Of a DNA stretch of 64,000 nt, positions 55,542 to 64,000 are shown one piece after another. Both the position numbers and the translations under genes were made by a program. Below the pieces are notes generated by a model that saw nothing but the letters and a program-made list of their open reading frames with translations, searched no databases and was not told the DNA's origin. The stretch comes from Trichodelitschia bisporula (Eukaryota > Ascomycota > Dothideomycetes > Phaeotrichales > Phaeotrichaceae): contig ML996694.1 in assembly GCA_010356995.1 (NCBI GenBank), positions 325,865 to 389,864 on the forward strand. Direction: 5' to 3'. How positions within the stretch are numbered: position 1 is the first letter of the stretch; each line of letters starts with the position of its first letter.

Positions 55542-57518
55542 ATGCCGAAACCTCGTCCCGCGAAAAGACGTCGCCTTACGCCGCCCGACTCAGAGGCCGA
55601 TTCGGCGGCAAAGCGCCGCGCTGGCCCCAGCCTGAGCAATCCAACGTGGGACCTCGAAGATACGTACGCGCAGCGGCCGCGCAAGACCAAGGTCAAGGCT
55701 GCGAACAAGCTTCCGATCCGGACGGCGGAAGGATGGGTTGTGCCTGAGGCGCAAGAGGAGGTCGGTGAGCCTGAGGACGCGGCATACGCTCAGGCGGGGG
55801 CGGAGGCCGACGATGATGATATGGCGGATGCGCCTGAGCCGGAGCCGGAGCCGAAGCTGTCGAATCGCGAGCAGGTTATGCACGCGAAGGAGGAGCTGGC
55901 TAGACTGGCTGGTCTTATCAACGAGGATCCTGAAGAGCATGCACCGGCTCTGAAGGCGCTCGCGCATGTGGCTGCTTCGCCCAACGTTGCGGTCAAGAAG
56001 TTGGCTATGGCTACACAGTGCGCTGTGTACAAGGACATCATCCCCGGCTATAGGATACGGCCAATTGGAGAAGACGACATGGGATCCAAAATCTCGAAAG
56101 AGGTGCGGAAGTTGAGGCAGTATGAGCAGGGGCTCGTCGGTGGGTACCAGGACTACATTCGGGAGCTGGAGAAGCTTGCTAGGGGAGGCAGAGATCGCAG
56201 CCCGGAAGCTGAATCACTCGTCTCTGCTGCCATTGCATGCGCTTGCAATCTGCTTCTCGCCGTACCGCACTTCAACTTCCGTGGCGACCTCCTCAAGATT
56301 CTCGTCAATAAGCTCAGCACCAAGAAACTGGACAACGACTACACAAAGTGCATTCAGACTCTCGAGAAACTCTTCGAGAACGACGATGATGGCCGACCTT
56401 CGCTCGACGCGGTGACGATGCTTACGAAGATGATTAAGGGAAAGCACTTCCAAGTACACGAGAGCACTATCAACACCTTCCTTCATCTACGCCTCCTTAC
56501 GGAATTCAACCATAAGGGCTCCGACCGAAGGATCGACAAGGACACCAGCGACGGACCCAAACCGAAGCAGAAGCGCGTCTACCGCTCCAAGAAGGAGCGC
56601 AAAATGGCTAAAGAACGCAAGGAGGTAGAGAACGTGATGAAAGAAGCCGATGCCGTTGTCACGCATGAAGAGCGCGACAAGATGCAAGCCGAGACCCTCA
56701 AGCTCGTCTTCGCGCTCTATTTCCGCATCCTCAAAGCCCGCACCCCACACCTCATGGGCGCCGTTCTGGAGGGCCTGGCCCGCTACGCGCATCTCATCAA
56801 CCAGGATTTCTTCGGCGATCTCCTCGAGGCGCTCAAGGACCTAATCCGCGACGCGGAAGAGGACGAAGAAGAAGAGCAAGACGAGCAGCAAGTCCGCAAC
56901 ATCACGCGCGAGCAGCTCCTCTGTGTCGTCACCGCCTTCGCCCTCCTCCAAGGGCAAGAAGCAAGCAAGGCCGCTTCAACTCTCCACCTCGACCTCGACT
57001 TCTTCATCGGCCACCTGTATCGCACACTGCACGGCGCGGCCATGAACGCCGACATTGAGCTCGGCGCCAAGTCGCTGCGGCTCCCGGACCCGCTCGCCAC
57101 CGAGGCGCCCTCGGCCGCCGTCTCTAAGGTCAACGCGCAGACGACAGTGGTGCTGCTGCTGCGCAGCCTGACCGCGGTGCTCGTTCCTCCTATTGCCGCC
57201 CGCGCTGTGCCCCCCGTGCGCGTCGCTGCGTTCACGAAGCAGCTCCTCTCGGCGGCACTGCAGCTGCCGGAGAAGAGCGCGACGGCAGTGCTAGCGCTAC
57301 TCGGACGCGTGGCGAAGGTACAGGGGAAGAAAGTGGCGGGCTTGTGGAATACGGAGGAGAGACGCGGGGATGGCGTGTTTGACCCACTGAGGGGGGAGTT
57401 GGAGTCCAGTAACCCGTTCGCAAGCACTGCGTGGGAGGGCGAGCTTTTGCGCCTGCATTACTGCCCCAAAGTCAGGGAGGCGGCGGCGTTGGTGGAGAAA
57501 ACGATCAAGGAAGTTTAG
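55542..57518 (+). CDS. NOC3: Nucleolar complex protein Noc3
   Basis: Nucleolar factor that works with Noc2 in pre-60S maturation and export; yeast Noc3 is also linked to replication licensing. Single-exon 658-residue protein. It begins with a basic KRRRLTPPDSEAD stretch (nuclear localisation) and an acidic region (residues about 70-110). The Noc3 core follows (AVYKDIIPGYRIRPIGEDD, EVRKLRQYEQGLVGGYQDY). A Lys-rich coil (VYRSKKERKMAKERKEVE) leads into the CBF/Mak21-like helical repeat half. The C-terminus ends with SSNPFASTAWEGELLRLHYC, also typical of Noc3. Confidence 0.97.
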   Translation: MPKPRPAKRRRLTPPDSEADSAAKRRAGPSLSNPTWDLEDTYAQRPRKTKVKAANKLPIRTAEGWVVPEAQEEVGEPEDAAYAQAGAEADDDDMADAPEPEPEPKLSNREQVMHAKEELARLAGLINEDPEEHAPALKALAHVAASPNVAVKKLAMATQCAVYKDIIPGYRIRPIGEDDMGSKISKEVRKLRQYEQGLVGGYQDYIRELEKLARGGRDRSPEAESLVSAAIACACNLLLAVPHFNFRGDLLKILVNKLSTKKLDNDYTKCIQTLEKLFENDDDGRPSLDAVTMLTKMIKGKHFQVHESTINTFLHLRLLTEFNHKGSDRRIDKDTSDGPKPKQKRVYRSKKERKMAKERKEVENVMKEADAVVTHEERDKMQAETLKLVFALYFRILKARTPHLMGAVLEGLARYAHLINQDFFGDLLEALKDLIRDAEEDEEEEQDEQQVRNITREQLLCVVTAFALLQGQEASKAASTLHLDLDFFIGHLYRTLHGAAMNADIELGAKSLRLPDPLATEAPSAAVSKVNAQTTVVLLLRSLTAVLVPPIAARAVPPVRVAAFTKQLLSAALQLPEKSATAVLALLGRVAKVQGKKVAGLWNTEERRGDGVFDPLRGELESSNPFASTAWEGELLRLHYCPKVREAAALVEKTIKEV

Positions 57519-60407
57519 CGGCGGAGAGATGGGCTGGGGACGGGTGGCTGGTTAGTGTGGGGGAGTGGTAGACAGTCAATGTGGTACAAGTCCCGTCTGC
57601 GCATTTCACGTGTCATACTTCGCTGCGCGGGACCAGAGTTTGCAAGAGTCGACGGGCTAGGAAGTTCTCGCACGAGAGACGTGGGATGCTCGTATCAGCG
57701 GCTTTGGCGGGTGCAACGTACGACGGAGGGGGTTTAATAACCCGGGTTCGTGGTCGATTCAAGGATGGCGTGGGTTGCGCAACAGGGATGAACGATTGAA
57801 CAGCGTTGGTTCGGAGGGTTACAGGCGCGGCAAGCTGAACTGCGGCTGGGAAACGTAGAGCGACGCACAGGTGTCTGGTTCGCGGTTGCTGGACACAGCC
57901 TCGGGGCACGAAGGGGCCTGTCGTGCTGGTGAGCTTACACATGAGCAGTCTGAGGGGTGGTGTGACGAAGGCTGTCATTGTTGGTAGTAGAAAAGAGTTG
58001 GAGGCGTTTTGAAGGGAGTGGTCGACTGGGAGTGTCCTCTTGATGTCGCCAGAGAATGTGCGATTTTAGATAATTCGTTAAGCTCGACAGCTGCTCCAAC
58101 GCTGAAATGAAGTACGGGTATTTGACTGGAAGTCAGTCGACGGCTTGTCTGGCGTGGCAACCGTACGTCAGGCGTTCCTAGATATGCCGTGCACCGAGAT
58201 CTGCATCGGCATGCTGTGACAGATCCATCAGTGGCGGTGAAGGATATACTAGATGCAAAAGAGGATGGTGAATGCGGGCAGTTTGGGAGGTGTGGTGTTT
58301 TAGCAGCAGAAGAAGATGCGGAGACAGGCTCTCAATGTCCAGTGAAGGTTCGAAACTAGACGGAAAATACATCTACAGCTAACAGGCTGGACTCTTTGAT
58401 GAAGAGCTCAAGAGTTGAGGAGAGCTCGAGGCCGGGCTAGCGGATGAAGCAACGTCGTGATAAGCATCCACGCCGAAGGCCAGAGAAGCATTACAGAGTA
58501 TGGAGCTAGTGGAGCATGCCATCCCATCAAGCCAGTAATCCAAGGCGAGGCTTCCTCTACGCAAGCCGAAGGTGGCAGTTGATGATGTTTGTCAATTCCA
58601 TTGAACAATGGCCGACCAAAGAGGTTCTGCTCATGGCCCGCGCATGCAGAGAGCTGTTGTGCTCTCCATTCAGCGGGATACCTAGCCGTGGGTAAGACAG
58701 ATGAGTGGGATGGAAGATTCCGAGACCTCGGAGCTGGTAAATACCTCACGTACGACCAATGTCCAATGCAGCGGAGGTAACTGAGAAGTTAGAGTTCATC
58801 AAATCGAGAAGATCAGAGGTAGCCAAGGACCAAGGACGTTGTCGGAGCCGTCCGAGATTCTGCACGAGCCTCAAACACCGGGATATAAGAGCACGTGACG
58901 GCCTATCACTCTGCAAGATGCGGGTACAGAAGAGAGTGAGGAGGTTAGCTGAGGGTGGTGCAGCATGCATTCAATCTGCATCTCGTCGTTGGAGCACGGC
59001 GCGGCTGTGCTCGCGACGGAAGCCCATTGGGAGCATCCGGACATGCAGAGTATGCACTTTGTACAATCGGATAGCTCTGAAAGCCACCTCTTTTGAAGGC
59101 GTTTAAGCTGCGTCGAGACTCGCCAATTTGAGCCTTGAAGTGGGCCGGAAAGACGAGGACCGACCAGACGGGACGTCATTCATATCTTGTGGTGTTTGCA
59201 AGGAGGCGTGGGATGGAAGCTGGACTGATATGAACACGTGCGGGCTGGGGTGAACTCGGACCTAACCTCCTTGAGACCCTTGACTACACCCCACACAACC
59301 CCAAAGTCACCCACTTCACTGCGCGCAAACAAACCCACATATGAAAATGAAAGATGAGAAGTGGGGTAAAGATGGGGATGCGAATCAAAAGTAACGCATG
59401 AGCTTACGCGGAAAAGCAGGAAGCGACGCATAGGACGGTGGATGAGAAGCGAAGCGGCAGAGAGTTGAGCGGCGAAGTCAGAGAGCAGCAGCGGTAGCCG
59501 CATGTCTGGCCCCGAATGCAGGATTCCCTTTCCTCGTTGGGCAAAGTCATACCGCCATGGGTCGGCAATTGGAGGAAGGGGGGCAAAGAGGCACGAACAG
59601 CCAAACCCCCCATCCACGCCTTTTCTTCGCTCCCGCGCCCAGGACAGTTCCGGCATATGGCTTGCAGCTGTATTGCATGGAAGATGGGGCATGGCATATT
59701 TGAATGCCTCATAATCTAATGCCTGCAGCAGCAGTAAGGACGAAAGAAAACGGCGTGGGGTAAGTGGGTATGTATGCCAATATACCTCCGCTCTCTCTCA
59801 TGTCCTGTAGTACTATGGACGACTCACAAGCACGCGCGGGGTACCGAATGCTACTGCCCTCTGTATTGAAGGAAAGAGGCTGCATTGCGCTCAACTTCTA
59901 ACAGGCTCGTAAGCCCTTTCCTCACTCCGTCCAAAGACGTCTATCCCGCCCCTTCCCTGCTTCTTCTTCTCCACCCCCCGGACTTTGAGGAAGGTTTACC
60001 CCACGATCACTGTCGGTCTCATCCAAGGTAGGTGCGATGGGCCGCAGCCCATGGCATGAGCGGCGGGATGAGCGTCGCGTCTTTTGTCCGAATACTGTCT
60101 GGCACCATGATAGGATACGATTCTTGGCTAGTCGTCCCAATCCACCACACCACCCCCTCACCTATCCAACCCCTAGTTCATCGCACCAGTTCTCTCCACC
60201 GCCGATGATCGATAGATAAGCTTCAAAGCAGCAGCTATCCCCATAAGGTCGACTTCATCCCTTCACCCTTCGCTATCGCCACCCCGCATTCACCGCCGGG
60301 GATCGGAGATGCGAATCTGCTCCACGACCATATATGTATTGTCAGCCCCTACCTCTCCTCAGTGACGACTTGCAGGCCGACATCCACCTCTCTGACTCCC
60401 CGATAGC
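57519..60407. other. 2.9-kb intergenic region, no supported gene
   Basis: Downstream of Noc3 and upstream of the DUF3445 gene. Several short open frames on both strands (57613-57978 -, 58759-59106 +, 59180-59692 -) lack family features and splice continuity. No RNA gene pattern was seen. The last ~400 bp are CT-rich, probably promoter. Confidence 0.5.
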
Positions 60408-61888
60408 ATGGCCTTGCTAATTCTGCTTGCCTTGGGCGGGCTCTTTGTTGCTTCATGGACCCTCTTTCTCATCAGCAAATCTCACAAGCAAGTGCTCATG
60501 CGTCGTCTACGCCTCCCGAGGCGTCGAAACTCGGGTGCCAACACTCCTCCTCGGAAACTGTCACTGACCCCGACGATCAAGCTGGCAGCTTCCGACCCCA
60601 ACTACCGAGAAGTCTTTCCACCTTCTCGCCGCCACATCTTAACCAGCGAGCCGCACGATGACAGTAAGATCCTGCTTCGGGCACTTCCGATGACAAAGCC
60701 GTTTGATCAGGCCGATGGGAGCGAGTACACTCCAACGGGCTTCACCGTCAACGAGATCCGCGGGATGGGCAACTTTCCGGATTACGCTAAATTGAGCGGC
60801 GTACCGCTGCCACAACCGTACTGGGAGTTCGACATGAAGAAGGCGTTACCGCGGCCGTATCGTCCATTCCGCTGGGCCTACCATCAGACCATGGCGCTCA
60901 AGAAGTTGGAGCCGGACTGGTGGATTGAGCTGGAGAACACATACGTCGAGCGCATCAGGCAGCGGCAAGCTTTACTTGCCCAGTATGGCGAGCTCGTCTT
61001 GAACTATCTTCCCGGTTCCGAGCTGGCGTGCCGAGAGCTCATGGAGATGGCGCTACAGTTCCTGGTTGCGCGATATCCGCACTACTTCGAGTTGGATGTC
61101 AAGGCCATGAAGTTCCGCAACAAGATCTTGAATACAACCTCTGATCTAAATGTCGAACATCCTCTCGTGGTGATGACCAACAACGTGCCCGAGGACTTTG
61201 CCATCATGCTTCGCGATCCGGAGACCGGACTTTATCATTTCCGCGCCGGTGCCATTTGCTCCGCGCTCGGATGGAATATTGGGACTAAGCTCGGCATGAC
61301 ACTCGGAGAGATTCACCAGCCCATTCCAGACTACAAGGAGAAGATGCAGTTTTCCATGGATCGGTAAGGCCTCTTCCGACATATCAGTTCGCGCTAACTC
61401 CAAACAGCTATTTTGCCAAGAAACCGACAGACAAGGCCATCCAGCGAGGCTCATGGGGCTTCGAGGTTGACCAGCCGCTATTCATGCCGCCCGGCGATCC
61501 ACACGAGAAGCACCGCGATGTCCAAGACGAGAATCTGGATCCGTCCCGTGTGCACCTCCGTGTGGACTGGCAAACGCTGCGGCGCCTGCCACTCTCTGGC
61601 GCCGTGGTCTTCAACTTCAAGGCACTCTTTACGCCTTTGGAATACATCCACGACGAGCCATACGTGCCGTCGTTGGTGCTGAAAGTGTTACGCGAAGGAA
61701 GCCGCGAGATCATGAAGTACAAAAATACATGGCATACGGAGCACAGAGCGATCCCCATGTTGGAGAGTTTCGATCGTGAGCAGCGGGCCCGGGGGATCGT
61801 GGAGCGTGACTGGGAGGCGCATACGTTGGATGAGTCGCCGTTTTATCCAGGCTGGGAGGCGAAGTGGCATCGAGACCAGGGGTTTTAG
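60408..61888 (+). CDS. DUF3445 protein, heme-dependent oxidative N-demethylase-like
   Basis: Exons 60408-61363 and 61408-61888 (44-nt intron with CTAAC branch) give 478 residues. Residues about 2-22 form an N-terminal membrane anchor followed by a basic cluster (RRLRLPRRR). The rest matches DUF3445, the family that includes bacterial heme-dependent oxidative N-demethylase subunits. Family features are the entry GNFPDYAKLSGVPLPQPYWEF, DWWIELENTYVERIRQRQ, and the central DFAIMLRDPETGLYHFRAGA. RVDWQTLRRLPLSGAVVFNF and a Trp-rich C-terminal end follow. The fungal substrate is unknown. Anchoring at the ER or another membrane is inferred from the N-terminus only. Confidence 0.88.
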
Positions 61889-62719
61889 GTGAGGTTGCGG
61901 CGGTGTGTATGGGATGGTTGTTGCATATTTTTATCAGGCTGGCTTTCGTCTCTTTTTGGGTGGCATTTATGTGCGCTTTTGGTGTCCACACAAAGTCTCA
62001 CTAGCGCCGAATACTGCGCTAACGAAGGATTTAACGAAGAGAAGGGGTTTGGTTCATAGGCCGCGTTGATGGTTCCATCTCGGAGTCACATGAGATACTC
62101 CGATCTAGGGCGTATCCAGTAGCGCCATCCCAATGCGCAATGAGAATATCCTGTTGCCACTTCCTTACACAACAACGTGAGGTAGCAAGTATGTGCGGCA
62201 CGGTACGTACTTAGCAGCATCATCGCACATGGGAACGAGCCCGGGCCGGGAACGTCGGCATCACTCCCTGCCGGGTGGGGTAGCTCGCTCAACTGGGCGC
62301 CGCTCCTTGGCATGAGGCTGTACTACCGTACGTACCCCTCCCCCGCAATACGGGGAAGCAAGTGGCGGGACCGGGGAACCACGGCACTTTCCGCTTGTTT
62401 TCTCCTGGAAGCTTGATGGTGAGCGCATCTTGTACCATGGCGATCGCGCACATGAACGAATCAGCCGCGCGGTTTTGGTGGGAGCCAATGGGGCCCGGTC
62501 ATGATGGGACCGAGGTGGACGCGTGTGGCGGGGGCATTGACCGCGGTGGTGGGATATGCAATTCCTGGTGCTGGGGGTGGAAGCGGGGATTGGGATCGGG
62601 GTTGGATATATTTGATGACGGTGGGAGGGCTGGGTTGCTCGGTTCTCAGGACTCGAGCTTGAGGACTTGAATTTTGTTCCTAATATTATACGTTGAGTCT
62701 AAAATTTGATATCAATACA
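61889..62719. other. Intergenic; promoter of the monooxygenase gene
   Basis: No gene supported. An open frame at 62362-62670 (+) is Gly/Trp-rich with no family features. Confidence 0.5.
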
Positions 62720-64000
62720 ATGGCTGGCGACAAGCCCTGGCCTCAGGTCACCAATGCGGATTACACCAAGGCAGCGGTGGTGATTATCGGGGGCGGAGTT
62801 TCTGGTATGAAGGGCTTTGCATTTACAGAGGTCTTGGGCAAGCTAACGCGATGGAGGTATCTGCACGGCCATCGACTTGATCAAGCGGAACAACTGTCGC
62901 AACTTCATCATCCTCGAGAAGAGCGCTAGCTTCGGCGGCACGTGGTACGACAACAAGTACCCGGGATGCTGCTGCGACGTCTGGAGTCTGCTGTACAGCT
63001 TCTCGTTTGAGCAGAATGCGGACTGGAGCCGGGAGTACTCGGGTCAGGAGGAGATTCTTGTACAGCGCATCCCACTTCCCTTACTGGCCTGGCTAATGAG
63101 CGTAGGAGTATCTCCGTGGCGTGGCGCAGAAATACGATCTCTACCGGCACGTGCGGTTCAACAGCGAAGTCAAAGCGTGCCGTTGGGACGAGGGGAGCAA
63201 GAAATGGGAGGTGCATGTGCAGGTCAACGGCGGGAAGGACGCCGAGTTCAGCCCCGGCTACACCATCGAGTCGGATTTCCTCGTCTCGGCTGTCGGGCAG
63301 CTGAACTACCCCCGCTATCCTGAGATTGCCGGGTTGGACAACTTCAAGGGGAAGATGATGCACTCGGCGCGGTGGGATTGGAGCTACGATCTGAAGGGAA
63401 AGCGGATCGGGATTATCGGGAACGGTGAGTAGAAAATAGAGGAAGGAGTACGCACCCAGACTCTAAGCTGATGGACCTAGGTGCCACCGCTGCGCAAATC
63501 ATCCCCGAAGTCGTCAAGGTGGCGTCGCACGTCACTGTCTTCCAGCGCACACCCAATTGGGTGGTGACCCGCGGCGACGCGCCCGTATCGGCCTTCTGGC
63601 GCGCTGCATATCGGTACCTGCCACCGCTCCGGTGGCGCCGACGCGCCGGCATGATGGACTTCCGCGAGGCGTGGTGGGACATTGTCGGGCGGCCGGACTC
63701 GGAGTACTCGGCCATGGCGAAGCAGATGACGGAGGCGCAGCTGCTAGCCGCGTTTCCGGACGATCCAGCTATGCGCGAAAAATTAATGCCCAACTACGAT
63801 CCGGGATGTAAGCGGATCATCCTGTCGGATGATTACATTCCCGCGCTCGCGCGGTCAAATTGTTCGCTTGAAACGCGGAAAATTGAGCGGATTACCGAGA
63901 AGGGGATCAAGGTTGAGGGTGGTGATGAGGAGGAATTCGATCTCATTGTCCTCGCCACCGGATTCCGCACTGTTGAGTTCATGCACCCGATTGTCGTGAC
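62720..64000 (+). CDS. Flavin monooxygenase, Baeyer-Villiger type (3' end outside window)
   Basis: NADPH/FAD-dependent monooxygenase that probably inserts oxygen next to a ketone or aldehyde. Visible exons: 62720-62804, 62857-63059, 63106-63424 and 63481 onward. I choose ATG 62720 (MAGDKPWP). The FAD Rossmann motif is VIIGGGVSGI. LEKSASFGGTWYDNKYPGCC follows, then the class fingerprint FKGKMMHSARWDW (F-x-G-x3-H-x3-W-D). The second dinucleotide site starts IGIIGNGATAAQI across an intron. The usual YPGCxCD motif reads YPGCCCDVWS here. At least 320 residues are present and the C-terminus lies beyond 64000. It may be catabolic or secondary-metabolic; neighbours do not decide. Confidence 0.93.

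Noticed and set aside
1-64000. CRISPR arrays, bacterial operons, prophage
   Set aside because: No regular repeat-spacer arrays and no prokaryotic gene organisation; the window is intron-rich fungal DNA.

Overview
This is nuclear DNA of a filamentous ascomycete (Pezizomycotina). Most genes carry short introns of about 42-100 nt, with GT-AG ends and CTAAC/CTGAC branch sites. Other fungal marks are a HET-domain gene, a Zn(II)2Cys6-type regulator, secreted cutinases, a pectate lyase and a fungal-type mitochondrial calcium uniporter. The wall-degrading enzymes suggest a plant-associated or litter-degrading lifestyle. A Dothideomycete-like origin is only a guess. I reconstructed exon structures by hand from splice signals, reading-frame continuity and family motifs. 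Every complete multi-exon model listed closes to a whole number of codons.

Layout. 0-7 kb: Mlp1/Tpr nuclear basket coiled-coil protein (-). 8.6-11.2 kb: zinc-cluster regulator (-), whose G-rich upstream region holds a 15-N assembly gap. 11.2-17 kb: long gene-poor stretch. 17-18.3 kb: type II membrane glycosyltransferase-like protein (-). 19.6-21.2 kb: mitochondrial calcium uniporter MCU (+). 21.3-22.9 kb: HET gene with a damaged 5' end (-). 24.0-25.05 kb: cutinase (+). 25.5-26.2 kb: small CxxC protein (+). 26.9-31.9 kb: 11-exon meiotic helicase MER3/HFM1 (-). 32.5-33.8 kb: nucleotide-sugar transporter (-). 33.8-43 kb: sparse region holding only a second cutinase and a family-3 pectate lyase.

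43-46.3 kb: 2-oxoglutarate dehydrogenase E1 (+). 47-48 kb: twinfilin (-). 48.3-48.9 kb: mitochondrial ribosomal protein uL14m (+). 49.1-49.9 kb: RNA polymerase II subunit Rpb9 (-). 50.5-51.3 kb: Ess1/Pin1 prolyl isomerase (+). 52.8-53.8 kb: hypothetical protein (+). 54.7-55.3 kb: Nip7 (-). 55.5-57.5 kb: Noc3 (+). 60.4-61.9 kb: DUF3445 protein (+). 62.7 kb to the end: partial flavin monooxygenase of the Baeyer-Villiger type (+).

How they relate. This is a mixed housekeeping/accessory stretch, not a biosynthetic cluster. Three head-to-head pairs share compact intergenic promoters. In two of these the partners work in the same process: Rpb9 with Ess1 (RNA polymerase II and its CTD prolyl isomerase) and Nip7 with Noc3 (60S ribosome assembly). 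Cutinases and pectate lyase form a loose secreted cell-wall-degrading set in the gene-poor part. The most unusual signals are an open, CxxC-containing reading frame inside an Rpb9 intron, a Gly/Lys-rich insertion between the catalytic residues of one cutinase that reappears as the tail of the other, and a HET gene that has lost its start codon and carries a 2-base frameshift.
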